Below, in pieces: positions 50,753-63,602 of a stretch of DNA of 64,000 bases. The DNA comes from Acorus gramineus (lineage: Eukaryota > Streptophyta > Magnoliopsida > Acorales > Acoraceae). Within the stretch, counting starts at the first letter, position 1; each line of letters begins with the position of its first letter. The position numbers and the translations under genes were made by a program. The DNA is taken from the NCBI GenBank assembly GCA_030737835.1, contig CM060847.1:7898584-7962583 (forward strand). The letters run 5' to 3'. The notes beneath the pieces are model-generated. The model was not told where the DNA came from. It did not search any database and saw only the letters and a program-made list of their open reading frames with translations.

Positions 50753-52239
50753 GGGGCTGTTTGGTTGGATAAGTGTTAAGTGCTTATTTAGCTGAAAACT
50801 GAAAATAAGAACTTTTCAGAATTAAGTGTGTTCGGTTGGGAGTCAAAAATGAGCTGAAAATCAGCCCTTATTCAATAATTTCAGCTCTTATAATAAGCTT
50901 CACTCGGGACATTTTTTTTTCCTCTTTACGCCTACTTATAAGGTTAAAAGACAAGTATGCCCTCCGAAAACCCCCAAAATTACATCAAGTATATAAACTA
51001 AAAATCTGCCTCTCTCTCTCCTCAAACACACCCAAACCCTAGCCGTTTTGAACCCAATCTGAAACCTCTCTTCCTCAGCTCGTCGACCTCCATTGCTGCT
51101 CATCGACCCCCTTCGACCTCTATTGTTTCTCGTCGACGCCCCTTCGGCCGCCTTCAACCGAAGCCTCTCCTACTCGTCGACCACCCGATCTCTTCTCCTC
51201 CGACCTAGGCCCCTGCTCGTCGACCCCCCTCAAACCAAATCCTACATCATCTCCTGCTCGTCGACCCCCCCTTTGACCTCCTTCGTCCTCGTATCCGGCT
51301 CGACGACCTGTCCTCCTCGAATCTCCACGGCAGCTCGATTTTTAATCATACGGTTGACTTGATGTTTGAGTTTCTCTCCATCATATGTAATTTTGTGTTC
51401 TTGATTTGCTTTTATGGGATTATGTAAGGGTTGGCTGGAATACTTAAATTTCCTTTGAAGTTGTTGATATTTTATCTTTTTTATATCAAATAATTGGGGA
51501 CTATATGAATTTTTTTTTATTGCTGCTTGTTGTTGATGAATCTCTGTTGTTCCTTATATATCATGGTTCATTAAAGATCCTATTTTCCTTTTAGGGAGAA
51601 CAATCATCTAATTTAATATGAACATATTGATCATTTTGAGTGGTATTGATCAAACTTACCCATATTTTTTTTTTACGGCTTCAATTCTGCTTGTTATAGT
51701 ACAGTATGCCTAAGCCAGATATATTACAATTGTTTTTCCAAAATCAAGTTGTGATGTATTTCTTCAAAATTTCATTGGACAACCCTTCTTTGTTGAATTA
51801 CAATGCTATGTTTGTGGATGCTGCAGGTTGTAAACATAACTTGAATATGAAAATAAAATGCAATACTGGAAACTTACATGTTCAAAGCCTCTAATTAAAC
51901 CTTTTAGGATCTTGTAGTGATTAGAATTACGCACGCTTTCTTGTAATCCAGTTGATACACATTGATCGGGAGATTGTTTAATAGAAACAATTAAGCAAAT
52001 ATTCAAGTTTTTAATCAAACATCAAATTACATTCAGCACTTATTAAATGGACCAAAACACCCTTATAATAAGCTCTATTATTTAGTAGTGAACCAAACAC
52101 ACTTATTTTTATAAGTGCTTATAATTTCCGCTGAACCAAACATGTTTTTTTAAAACTGATTAAAACTTATCAGAACTTATATAATCTGCACTTATGAAGC
52201 GTCACTTAAAATCAGCTTTCTGCTGAACCAAACGGCCCC
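50753..52239. mobile_element. PIF/Harbinger-type element, 1.5 kb, non-autonomous
   Basis: Tips GGGGCTGTTTGGTT and the reverse complement of GGGGCCGTTTGGTT (one mismatch), flanked by TAA (50750-50752 and 52240-52242). Subterminal words such as AAGTGCTTAT and AAAATCAGC also recur in inverted form. The inside has a GC-rich section (51060-51330) with CTCGTCGACC and variants repeated at least six times. No transposase or DDE motif is seen. Confidence 0.8.
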
Positions 52240-54007
52240 TAATATTTTAAAAAAGATTGCATAAATAACTTTATGTATTAATGGCCTTTGAGGCTCATTT
52301 AGGTCCAATTATATTTCTTGATTAATGGCCTTTTCATTTCTTCCTGTGATTTTCGATGAAAGCTTTTTGTTGACTTTGTCGCGATTGTATTTTGAGGGCT
52401 TTTTCAAAGTAAATGAGTGCATGTTCTCACTTAGACCTTTGTGGCTCATTTAGATTCAAATGTTCTAGGGGCCTGTTCATTGTATTATTATAATCTTTGA
52501 TTAAAGGTTTAGTTGACTTGTAATTTTAGCATTCAATGAGAATCAAAATCATTGGTAGTTCAACCGGCCTATGTCACACAAAGAAACACGGAGAGTGAGA
52601 TGTGGTGGAACAGAAATTTGGTGAGATGACTCATTCACCTTAAGATACGTTTGACATTAATTCTCATTCTATTATAATAGTCGAGAAAATTACGTTTAAA
52701 ATATTTCATTCCTAACTAAATTTTTCTTTCACAAAATTAAAGTCTTAAAAAGATAAATTAAAATAAGTGACAATTGAAATTAGAGCTAAAAAAAAATGGT
52801 AACATTTTCCATTAGAGTCAAGCACTTTTTGAATTTCTTTTTTTCTTAATATGCAGGCTGTATACAATTAACAATACATCATACCGTATGTGTATTGTTT
52901 GAACACGAATAAATTTATTTTATGGAGGTATGGGTCGTCTTGTGTTTAAATATTTGGCTGTGCATTCATTGGGTGCCATTGTTTATTCTTCTCTTCCTCT
53001 TTTCATGGAAGATACATGTATGGCATAAAAAAGGAGTAAACGTTTATCCCGAATTCAATGTGATGATGGTGCCGTGGGGACTTTTTTCCGAAAAAAGTCC
53101 GTGAAGTCCGTGCCGTGCCCTGGTGCGGGGAAATTCATTTTTTTTTTAAAAAAAAAAGTTTATAATAAAAATTGAAACAAACTTTTTCATGTTTTTCCAT
53201 AACCGCGTATGAAAACATGTTTCTAAATTTCTATAAAAGTAAAACTGAACTTAAATGTGTTTAAGCTAAAATGGACTATATGCATTTCAACAATGGAAGA
53301 ATGGTGTTAGGAACTCAACCGTAGTGTGGGTAGCCTTTGGTTAAATAGCTCTTTTAGCCAAAGTATTTTTGAAAGATTCTCTCTCTCCTATATTATGTTG
53401 TGTATTCTCCCCCACTTCCAGAGTTTGTAATTCGAAATCAGAAATGAAATTATATAGCAAATTTCTACTTTTATTCAAAAAATAAATAAGCTAAAATGGG
53501 TTGATTTTATTTATTTATCTATTTACTTATTCATGATGTGTCAATTGTCATGACATTATTAAGATATATTAATACTGATAATAATCCAACTTTATGCCAT
53601 TGTATTGGGTATTATTGTAATTTTGAGTTTGAGCGTTGATACACTTAGTTTGTTTTACAGTTTAAATATACAGTCTCATAGACTATGATAATACAATATA
53701 TATACTATGCTAGCAATTTATTAGTATATGAGATTCTTTCCTAGTGTATGACATAATTATTTTTTAAATTTTTTTTAAAATAAAAAAATAAACTATTGTA
53801 TCTCAATATATATTTCATTTTATATAATAATATATATTTTATTGAGAGAATATATGATTAAAAAAAAAAACAATGTGGGGCTACAATTGGTGCTGTAACT
53901 GGGTTGAACATGTTATTCTCCTTTTGAGTTTTTAACTTTTTATAAAGAAAGGGACCGCCGAAACCTGGGAGCTTGGTAGGCGACAATGATATCTTCATAT
54001 CTTCATG

Positions 54008-54645
54008 TAGGGTGGCCCATGGGTTGGTTTATGGGCTTTGGTGTCAATGGCTGTTTGTGGGTCAATCATGGCCCAAATCTTGGTAGGTGGTTTAACTGGG
54101 CATCGGAAATGGGCCGGGCTGGCCAGCTGAAACAGGGTCAAGCCCGGCCCTGGGCTCAGGCCTGCGGGCCCAGGCTGCGAACCCACGGGCGGGCCTACGG
54201 GCCCACATATAAAACATGTTTTTATTTTTTATTTTAAATTATTTATTTATATTTATATATTAATATTAAAATAACATAAAAAAGTAAAAGTATTATATTA
54301 AAAATTAATATTTAACATCTATTGAATTTCAAAAATAAAAGATAAAATGAATTAATTAGTTAAGAAACTATATCATTACATATTTTATACGTTCCAACTA
54401 GATTGATACTTATATATATATTAATCATTTGCATAACTCAACCACAATCAAATAAAAATTATCCAAAATTACATATAGCTCCCTTTCACCACATGCCCTC
54501 CCACGGGGCCTACGGGTAGGACCCATGGATGGGGCTACACGCTAGCCCAAAAAAGCCTAGTTCGGGTTGGTCTGTGGCTCGGACCTAGAGTCAGGTCTAG
54601 GCCCTACCCGATCTGAAAATACGGGCTCGGACGTGATGACCCTTA
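54008..54645. mobile_element. hAT-like GC-tipped element
   Basis: Starts TAGGGTGGCCCATGGGTTGG and ends with the reverse complement of TAAGGGTCATCACGTCCGAG. Both terminal 150-bp parts are rich in GGGCC/CGGGC words while the middle is AT-rich, a layout common in plant hAT-like MITEs. No matching 8-bp target duplication was found, so the exact ends are uncertain. Confidence 0.5.
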
Positions 54646-55028
54646 GATTTAATCTATTGTGATAAAAGAAAAAAAATGTTAATCAGTCTATTTTATGGTA
54701 TAAAACACAAACCACACATTTTATAGTTTAAAACACAGATCTCATATATTTTCATTTTTTAAATCATATATTTAATATAATAATGTATATATTTTTTTTA
54801 TTAAAAATGAAATATATACTCAACGAATTGAATGATTTCATTTATATAAAATATAAAAAAAATTTAACGAGATATATATCTCAATAAGTTAACGAGATAT
54901 ATATGATTGTATTTGATACTACGAAAATGTTAGTGTGTAATAGGTTTAAAAACAAATTAATATACAATAATGTTGTAAATATATACATTCTATTTATAGA
55001 CTTATTTATAGTACCTGTAAATTCTTTA

Positions 55029-55032
55029 AATA

Positions 55033-55077
<45 letters not shown>
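55029..55077. repeat. AT dinucleotide microsatellite
   Basis: About 24 uninterrupted AT units, roughly 110 bp upstream of the RCCR start codon. Confidence 0.9.
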
Positions 55078-55082
<5 letters not shown>

Positions 55083-55189
55083 AGATTTGTAAATTAAACT
55101 GGAGTGTAAGGAAACTAAAAAAAAAATTTAAAAAGAAAAAGAAAAATCTCAACCGAGATTGCTACACAAGTACACAGTGTCCAAGTCTA

Positions 55190-57127
55190 ATGCTGCTGCT
55201 CCCGGCATTCCATCCCTCCCGGCGATTCCCCTCTCCGCCTCTCCCTCCTCTCCGGAGACCCATGGCATCTTCATCATCGTCGTCGGAGAGAGTCGTCGCA
55301 GCAGGTGGCGGCGGCTGGCTCCCCGAGTTCCCCAATCTCTCGCCGTCCCATCGCGATCTGATGGCGGGAATCCTCTCCGAGATCGACTCCCGGGCGGGTC
55401 CCCTCCTCCTCCCCTCGTCGGTCCCCGCCGACGTCAGGTCCTTCGAGAACGAACAGGGGACTTGCAGGGGTGCCCTCGACATCAGACCCGGCGTCGTCGA
55501 CGGTTCCACTGTGAGAATCAATTCTCTCTCCATCCCCCCTTTTGTGAGATTACTTGATTTCCTTTGATTTGGAGATGTATTGGGTTTTTATTGAACCCTA
55601 TTTTGAGTTGTGAAGTCTAATTTACGGTCAGTTTTGTTGATTTTGGTGGGAAATTATGTTTTGGGGGTTTTAAAGTGCATAAGTAGTTGAGGGTGTGAAT
55701 TTTCAATCACTCTTTTCAGGGTTTTTCCCCACTATGTGATTTCAAAGTAATATGTTTTATGAAACAATCAGCTACTTGAATGGTTGAATTCATTAAAATC
55801 TGTCACTCACTTCACTTCTTTTAGTCCTTTTCATGAAACACTATTTATGTGAAACCAAATTTCCTCATTAGATATGCTGTGATCCACTCATGGCTTTCTT
55901 ATCTGGAATCTTACCATTTCAAACACTTCTTGAGACTGTGGTTGATGAATTTTGAGAGCTTCACATTACACAAATCCTTTAAGGCTAGATTACACAGAGT
56001 GAGGGACCAATAAGGATTAGTAGGATGGAGGAGAAAGAATTATGTTAAATCTTGGAGGAAGACTAAATAAATAAATAAATTGAAAATGTATGATAATTGT
56101 ACATCTTTTGCATGATTTACATATATAGAGTGTGATATTTCGAATCCTTGTTGTATAATTTCCATTCACTTGGATGATATCTAGTTAGTTTATTAATTTT
56201 AATAGATAGTGAACTTGCTATGGAGCTATCCAAGCCCTTGCAGTTTTTGATGCAACAGTTAAAGTCTTTCAAACACTTTCCATGCCATATTTTGATGCAA
56301 TATTGTGTCTGTCTAGATTGCCTGTTATTTTGCAGCCTCGTATAGCACTTACCTATGAAAACAAAGGAATCCATCGTTTTATAATGTCTCATATATGTTC
56401 GAGACTTCGAGTAGATTGATAATTTTCAACACTTGGGAGTCAACATAATTCATATTTCTCTTTCTCAATTGCAATAACAGGTGAATAATACAAATAAATA
56501 CATGTCATTGTACAGATTGATTTCATATTGGCATCATGGCTCCACTGTGAGTTACCTTTTGGCGCGCTTGACATAACTACAATGTTTGGATTCCTCAATG
56601 CCACAACCGATGCGCCACACCTCCTCATGGAATTCATACAAAGCAGCCCAAAATCTCTCATCATTTTCATGGACTTGCTTCCTCGAAAAGACCTTGTTCT
56701 TCACCCAGACCATCTCACCACCTTCTATGAAGACACCCACATCGACAAACAAAGGCTTGAGCTCAAGAAAGTCACAGGAGCACTCCCTTACTTCTCCAAC
56801 TCCCTTTACATACGCAGCGTTTTATCTCCAACAGCTATTGCACTGAACATCAGCTTGGCGGAAGATGGAGAGGTGAACATGGAAGAGGTATTGCGCGATA
56901 GGGTTAGTCCCGTATCCAAAGAAGTTGCGAGAACTTGGTTAGATAAATGTGTGTGCAGTGAAAGAGTGGTGAGTGAGGTTGAGAGGGCTGATTTGGTTAG
57001 AAGAGACAGTTTGATTAAAACCAAGACAGTGGAGATTGATCTCGCAGCGAACTTGCCTAGATTGTTTGGTCCAGATGTGGCAGAAAGGGTTGTGGAGGCC
57101 ATACAGAAAGCTTTCAAAATCAAATGA
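55190..57127 (+). CDS. RCCR: Red chlorophyll catabolite reductase
   Basis: Chloroplast enzyme (ACD2 in Arabidopsis) that reduces red chlorophyll catabolite to primary fluorescent catabolite with ferredoxin electrons, working after pheophorbide a oxygenase in chlorophyll breakdown. Two exons, 55190-55510 and 56516-57127, join in phase 0 to 310 residues, close to the usual length. The N-terminus (MLLLPAFHPSRRFPSPP) is basic and lacks acidic residues, as in transit peptides. Conserved blocks are FPNLSPSHRDLMAGILSEID, IDFILASWLHCELPFGALDI, DLLPRKDLVLHPDHLTTFYE, YFSNSLYIRSVLSPTAIAL, VSPVSKEVARTWLDKC and VEIDLAANLPRLFGPDVAER. Exon 1 is GC-rich and exon 2 is not. A second ATG (MASSSSSS) lies 24 codons in and could be an alternative start. 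Very sure of identity. Confidence 0.95.
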
Positions 57128-59121
57128 CAAGGTATGCTTGGTTGACATCTAGTTTTACTTGGTAGCATATGTATATCATGTACAATTTGTTATGAAACCA
57201 CTTCAGTGATAGAAGCTGTGATTGTATTATGTGTTGGAAAGATAGGTAAGTATCATCACAAAAAATAGCAGAGAATTGAATAATTGTCAATGGGAAACAA
57301 TTTTCTTAATGTCTCAGAACACTTCTTAATTTGTTTATGCCCATTCGATGCCCTCAATATTGCACAAGTTTGTTGGCTAAAAATTATTCAATATATATCT
57401 CTGTGTAAAAAATTGAGAGTCAATAATATTTGCCACCTGAGTTGATTTTCATAATGGAGAATGGTAGATGCTATCCAACATTGTTTGGGTGGTTGGTTTA
57501 GGAGGCTCACATATTTTACTACACTGCCTAGAATATATATGGTGAGGCAAAATATTGAATTTGGAACTGTTGATCTGCCTTTTGTTAAATCTTTCAAAGA
57601 AAATCAGATTGATTTGGAGGTATCATATTATCCTGACTATATCAAATTCAAATTTTCATGACTCAAGATTTCTCTTGTAGGCCTTGAATTCGAAATCTCC
57701 TGGACTTACCTGATGCGCATGGTCTGTGTGTGATTCTCCGTTCATCTTATTAATTAATTTTAGGTTTCCTTGTCATCCAAAAAGAATGCTTTGCAGACTC
57801 GATATTTATAATTCAAAATGTCCGCACCAGTCAAACCTGCACCAACACATTTGGACAGAACAAGTCTGATCTAATCTTAGACCAATGAAATAAAAGACAT
57901 CCCATATCCATATAGTGTTGATTATCATTTTATTATTGGTTCACATAAGTTTATTGATATAAATTTATCATTAAAACATATACTCCATTAAACAAAATTT
58001 ACTATTTAAAAAAAATTAATACTCCTGTTCTGAAGTCTTTACATTATTCTATTAATTTCAGTTTAGATATTCTTATCATTCATGTATCTTCATGATATTA
58101 CATTGAAACATCTAACACCATGCTTCTAACGAATCAGATGTAAAGGATTTCGAGAGGATGAAGTAATTTTACTTTTCGATAACTATATCATAGCTTATAA
58201 TATAAATCAACAATAAAATAATTGTTGGTCTATTATGTGAAAATGATACATCAAAGAAAAAAATGAAGACCACGTAAACCAGTACATGGGATCGAACGGC
58301 AGTTTCACTTTTCTGTGGCTGTGGCCTCTTGTTGGCCTTTTCGAGTCTCTTCAGGGACACGCGCCGTTTTTTTTCCACTGTATATGTATTTCTAATAATA
58401 ATATTAATAATATATAATAATAACTTGACCTGCCTTTTCAGATGGTTGAATTCTTATGTTTCATGGTTCACAAATTATTTTATTTGAAATATACATGAAA
58501 AATACACGCTGTACGGCTGACAGAATTGGACACGTGGAAAGTGCTAATTATTTTTGAAGAGGGTCGTTTCAATATAATCCATTTTTATTGGGTTTATTTT
58601 TGAGAGCGTTGTTATACAAAATTATACACAAAATATATTATTTTTTAAAAAGTGGATGTAGACTCAAGGGGCTAACATTTTTCATTTTTTTTTTTAACAC
58701 AAGTTCATTTTGAAAAATTGACAAGAAGAAATGTCAACTAATCATTTTTCCTTCCTTTTTTTTTCAGGTGAGGGTGTTGTCACTTTTCGAAAAATTTCAT
58801 TGGCTGCAAATTTCTCCTACTGTTGTGTGGATTTGTTTTTATATAATTTTAAAAATTTATTTTGTAAGAATACAAAATGAAATATGGACCTTTTAAAAAA
58901 AAACTAATATATCCTTCATCTAACAGGTGTAAAGTATTCCTTTGTACGTTTAACCGGCTAGTAAGTTGTAATTAATTCGTTTGCAGACCTCACATATGAC
59001 ATATTTGATTCTTTTTAAAGTTTATATATTATTATGTAAAAACATATATTTTTATGAAATATAATACATAAATATACTTCACGATGCTTATACGTCGTCA
59101 TGGATTGACTATTTTTTTTTA

Positions 59122-59653
59122 GGGTTTTTTAGTTTTCACCCCGTGGAAAACAAGCATATTATAAAAAAATCCTTCAAAAATTAAGTTAATTATTAGCATT
59201 GTAAAATTATTACGTCTTATTAAAAAAATCTAACCATTTCGAATTTTTTATTTTCTGTCTCTTTTAAACAGATAAATTATTAAAAATCCTTCTAAAAATA
59301 TTATTATTTTAATATCCCATCAAATTGTAGCTTTTTTTACAAAAAGCTTAGAAATATCTCTTGTTACATAAACCATTAAAAAATGATACGAAATTAGTAT
59401 GAACAATTTCTGTAATAAATTAAATGTGTGTGATTCTTATGAAGATAAATTCGCATTTGAAGGATTCTAAAATAATAATATGTATTTGGAGGGATTTTTA
59501 AATAATCTATTTATTTAAAAGGGATAGAAACTAAACATTAATTTTTTTTTAATAAGATGTGATAACTTTATAAAGAATTAATAATAAATTCATTTTTTAT
59601 CAGAAGTGTTCAATAATTCACTAGTTTGAGAGTGGGTGAAAACTAAAACACCC
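59122..59653. mobile_element. Long inverted-repeat element upstream of NiR
   Basis: Ends GGGTTTTTTAGTTTTCACCC and the reverse complement of GGGTGTTTTAGTTTTCACCC. The similarity continues inward for about 170 bp in both arms (AATTATTA, TCTTATTAAAAAAA, CTTTTAAA, AATTATT(A/T)AAAAATCC). No coding sequence. The target duplication is hidden in flanking T runs. It ends 57 bp before a TATA motif and 246 bp before the NiR start codon. Confidence 0.6.
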
Positions 59654-59709
59654 TTCTTTTTTTCATTATATCAATCCCATCTTTTAATAATAGTAACTAA
59701 TGAAAATAC

Positions 59710-59715
59710 TATAAA
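59710..59715 (+). promoter_or_regulatory. Candidate TATA box of NiR
   Basis: TATAAA, 184 bp before the chosen start codon and the nearest such motif. The implied leader is longish but reasonable. Confidence 0.45.
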
Positions 59716-59898
59716 AACCACAGGGTCTTTTCCGCAAAAGTGTCCCGAACCCGCCCTCCCATGTACCCATAAAGAAAAACAAAAACAAGCAGCGACGGGG
59801 CGCCCTTTTGGACCCTCCAAGAGCCAAAAAACCGTCCCTCGCAAACCCTACAAAAAGCTCAACCCCTCCCCACCAATGGCTCCTCACCGCCTCAACAA

Positions 59899-62800
59899 AT
59901 GTCTTCCTCCCTCCGATTCCCCGCCCCCTGCCCGCTCCCCGCCCGCTGCCACCGCCGCGGCGGCGTCTCCGCCTCCACCACCCCGGCCTCCGTCTCCCCT
60001 CCCCCTCCGGCGTCGTCCGTGGCCCCGTCTCGCCTTGAACCTAGGGTTGAGGAGAGGAGCGGATTCTGGGTCGTCAAGGAGGAGTTCCGAGGGGGAATCA
60101 ACCCCCAGGAGAAGATTAAGATCGAGAAGGAGCCGATGAAGTTCGCGATGGAGGAATCCGAGCTCGCCGGACTCGCGAAGATGTCGATGCAGGAGATCGA
60201 CGCGTCGAAGGCCACCAAGGACGACATCGACGTGCGGCTCAAGTGGCTTGGCCTCTTCCACCGCCGCAAGCACCAGTGTATGATTTTCTGGATTCCCCTT
60301 TTTTTTCCTCGTTGTTTTTTTGATTTCTGAATATTTGGATTTTGGTAGTTGTGATTGTGGATGAGTTTTTTAGAGATTAAAAGTGATTGCTTTGTGATGT
60401 TTCAAGTTTTTGGCGATGAAAGGAGAGATTTTTATGAACTGATTTTACTATTAAAAAAGGTTTATATTGCATGTTGGAAGATTGCTTTATTTATTTATTT
60501 ACAAAAGTCTAGAATGTAGTGGCATGGATAGGCATACTTTGCAAAATTCCCTGATGAAGCGTGACGATTTCATTAAGTTTGCTGTTCTCGAGCAATTACT
60601 TATGACTAATTCAGTCAAAACTCCTTGCCCATGGATGAGACAACTTTTAATGAATAAATTGAAAGCACTCTTTAGGTATTTCTGCTAGCTGAGGCTTGTT
60701 GAATTGTGATGTTGCCGTGATTTTTTGACGGGTTTTTGTGATTGCTTCTCTGCAAATAAGGAACATTTGTTGGCCGTGCCTTGCTTCAAGAAATTTAGGC
60801 AGTAGTGAACCGAGAAATTCCTTTCATTGACATAAAAAGAATTTGCATCTTTTTTTATTTTTCTTAACTAAGCTGAATTGGAAGTGATAAATTCCTTTTT
60901 TTATAGAATGTATAAAGCTTATTTGGAAATCTCTTTTTTTTTAAAGGATCTGAGAATTATCAGAATAATGAGTTTTTCTTTTATCTGACAAATTCTATAT
61001 GTTTTTCTTAGCGCTTCAGGATGTTTGCAGCCTGGAGTAGCCTATGAAGAAACTGAATTCTTTTCTATTTTAGTTCAAGATTTTCTTGAATTTGTCTGTG
61101 TGGTGATAGTGGACTTTGCACCCGTTAAATGTATCATAGTCCACATTCTGGAAGTGCTAGGATCACATTTGGGTGTTTATATTCGCTTTCTTATGTTTAT
61201 ATATTATTTTTGTTATATAGATGGAAGATTCATGATGAGACTAAAACTTCCAAATGGAGTTACAACAAGTCAGCAAACGCGTTATCTAGCGAGTGTGATA
61301 AAGGGTTATGGAAAAGAAGGTTGCGCAGATGTGACAACCAGACAGAACTGGCAAATTAGGGGTGTCCAGCTTCCTGATGTGCCTGAAATACTACAGGGCC
61401 TTGCTGATGTGGGGCTCACAAGCTTACAGAGTGGCATGGACAATGTGCGAAACCCAGTAGGAAATCCTCTTGCAGGCATTGATCCTCATGAGATTGTCGA
61501 CACCAGGCCCTACACCAACCTCTTGTCTCAGTTAATCACTGCTAATGGGCAGGGCAACCCTGCCTTCACCAACCTGTGAGTTATTATTATTAATATTGTT
61601 ACACTTGGTAGCTGTAATGTTGATTGACGAATAGTTAGCTCACTGAGCTATGACACATACAGTAATCATATGCAGCAAAATATTGAGTTTCTTCTATTGA
61701 AGATGATTTCTACGAGGTTCTCTGCAGGCATTTAGCATGACATTTACAGACCTGTTTGCATCCTGATACCATATCACCTTTAATGTCTAGCATGCCAAGT
61801 TTTTTTTATTTTTTTTCCGTAAAGATTAGCACTGATGTTTTATCTTAATAAATAAAAAAAAATCATCTTATGGTTTTCTTTATTGTGTGAAAAACAGTTT
61901 TTTGGTGCAATTTACACCAAAACGTATTTAAGGAATGGTTTTATAATTTCTATTGGATCAAGGGATTTGGCTCTTATACCCTAATGGACTTTGTCATTGA
62001 ACTCAAATTATTAAGTAATACTTGTATACGTATGTTTGCTAGCCATGCTGGATTTGTATTTAATGAGTAAATTTGTACTCTGAGAATTTGAAATTGTCTT
62101 TTAAATTACTTGGAGGATTATCTGCTTCATTTTAGCAGATATAAAGATAAGCTATAAAAATCCTTTGTTTCTGTGCATTTATAACTGTTGTTTTAAGTAA
62201 AAATGTTTGGATATTAACTAAAGTCTATGTTTTAACTAGGCCAAGGAAGTGGAATGTGGCTGTGGTGGGGTCCCATGATTTGTTTGAGCATCCTCACATC
62301 AACGATCTTGCTTACATGCCAGCCATGAAAAATGGAAGGTTTGGATTCAATCTATTGGTTGGTGGGTTTTTTAGCCCAAAGAGATGTGAAGAGGCCGTGC
62401 CGTTGGATGCCTGGGTCCCTGGAGATGATGTCACTGCAGCATGCAAAGCAGTTCTTGAGGCTTACAGGGACCTCGGCACCAGAGGAAATCGTCAGAAGAC
62501 TCGAATGATGTGGCTAATTGATGAACTCGTAAGTTGGTTTCTTTTCCCACTTCAAAGCACATTATGCATCAAAAGCAACCCCTTCTTACATGATGTTCGG
62601 TCATCATGGCACTCCGTTATTCAGAGATGACTTATTATTCCGATGTTGATGTTGATCATGATGATGAATTATGATTCATGATCATGATCATAATCAGGCA
62701 ACTATTAAGTAGCTGCATATGAATTTTGACAAGAGAGAAAAACTGAAAACCATAAAAGAATACTAGTCTATATGAAAATCATCAATTGCAAGCGTAACTG

Positions 62801-63602
62801 ATACTAGTCTGATTCATAAACAGCATGACCTCACCTTTTATTAAACACACAGGGAATTGAAGGATTCAGATCTGAGGTTGAAAAGAGAATGCCACAACAA
62901 GTACTAGAGCGATCATCCCCTGAAGACCTCGTACAAAAGAATTGGGAAAGGAGAGACTACCTAGGAGTCCAACCTCAGAAACAAGCCGGACTATGCTTTG
63001 TCGGCCTACATGTGGCTGTGGGCCGTGTCCAGGCTGAAGACATGTTCGAACTCGCCCGACTCGCGGAGGTGTATGGCTCAGGTGAACTTCGACTTACCGT
63101 GGAACAGAACATCGTGATCCCCAACATTAAAGAAACTCAAATCGAAACCTTGCTTAATGAGCCGATTCTGAAGGAAAGATTCTCTCCCAGCCCACCCATT
63201 CTAATGAAAGGACTGGTCGCTTGCACTGGCAACCAGTTTTGCGGGCAAGCCATCATTGAGACCAAGGCGAGGGCGTTGAAGGTGACAGAGGAGGTGGAGA
63301 AACGGGTTGCTGTAGGGAGACCGGTGAGGATGCACTGGACTGGATGTCCCAACACCTGTGGGCAGGTTCAAGTGGCTGACATAGGTTTCATGGGGTGCAT
63401 GACTCGGGACTCTGATGGGAAGATTGTTGAGGGGGCGGATGTGTATTTGGGTGGGAGAATTGGAAGTGATTCTCATTTGGGAGTGCTATATAAGAAAGGA
63501 GTGCCTTGCAAGGATTTGGTACCAGTTGTGGTGGACATTCTGATAAATCATTTTGGCGCGGTGCCTAGAGAGATGGAAGAAGATGATGACATAGGTAATT
63601 AG
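59899..63602 (+). CDS. NIR: Ferredoxin-nitrite reductase, chloroplastic
   Basis: Six-electron reduction of nitrite to ammonium in plastids using ferredoxin, the step after nitrate reductase in nitrate assimilation. Four exons, 59899-60277, 61221-61575, 62240-62528 and 62853-63602, join to 590 residues, with GT/AG introns and consistent phases. The first about 30 residues (MSSSLRFPAPCPLPARCHRR) form an S/P/R-rich transit peptide. Family blocks are RLKWLGLFHRRKHQYGRFMM across join 1, TTRQNWQIRGVQLPDVPEIL, FTNLPRKWNVAVVGSHDLFE across join 2 and WLIDELGIEGFRSEV across join 3. The four cysteines binding the 4Fe-4S cluster and siroheme are at about 465, 471, 506 and 510 (ACTGNQFCGQA and TGCPNTCGQ). 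The neighbouring frame from 59636 is also open in exon 1 but lacks any NiR similarity. Very sure. Confidence 0.96.

Larger units (their letters stand above)
49820..55189. other. Intergenic region between HsfB1 and RCCR genes
   Basis: Divergent flanking genes. Contents are the HsfB1 promoter on the left, a PIF/Harbinger element (50753-52239), a possible small MITE near 52465-52690, a GC-rich hAT-like element (54008-54645), and a long AT microsatellite (about 55029-55077). No gene recognised. Confidence 0.65.
57128..59898. other. Intergenic region between RCCR and NiR
   Basis: AT-rich with no recognised gene. The first few hundred bases should be the RCCR 3' untranslated region. The right part holds a long inverted-repeat element (59122-59653) and then the NiR promoter, with TATAAA at 59710-59715. 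Confidence 0.65.

Noticed and set aside
52922..53104. 60-residue hydrophobic open frame that could look like a membrane peptide
   Set aside because: Isolated, short, and hydrophobicity follows from T-rich sequence; no supporting context.
53986..54237. 83-residue Gly/Trp-rich open frame
   Set aside because: Lies in the GGGCC-rich end of a hAT-like repeat.
59636..60139. 167-residue Pro/Ser/Arg-rich open frame overlapping NiR exon 1
   Set aside because: A different frame from the one encoding conserved NiR residues; compositional.
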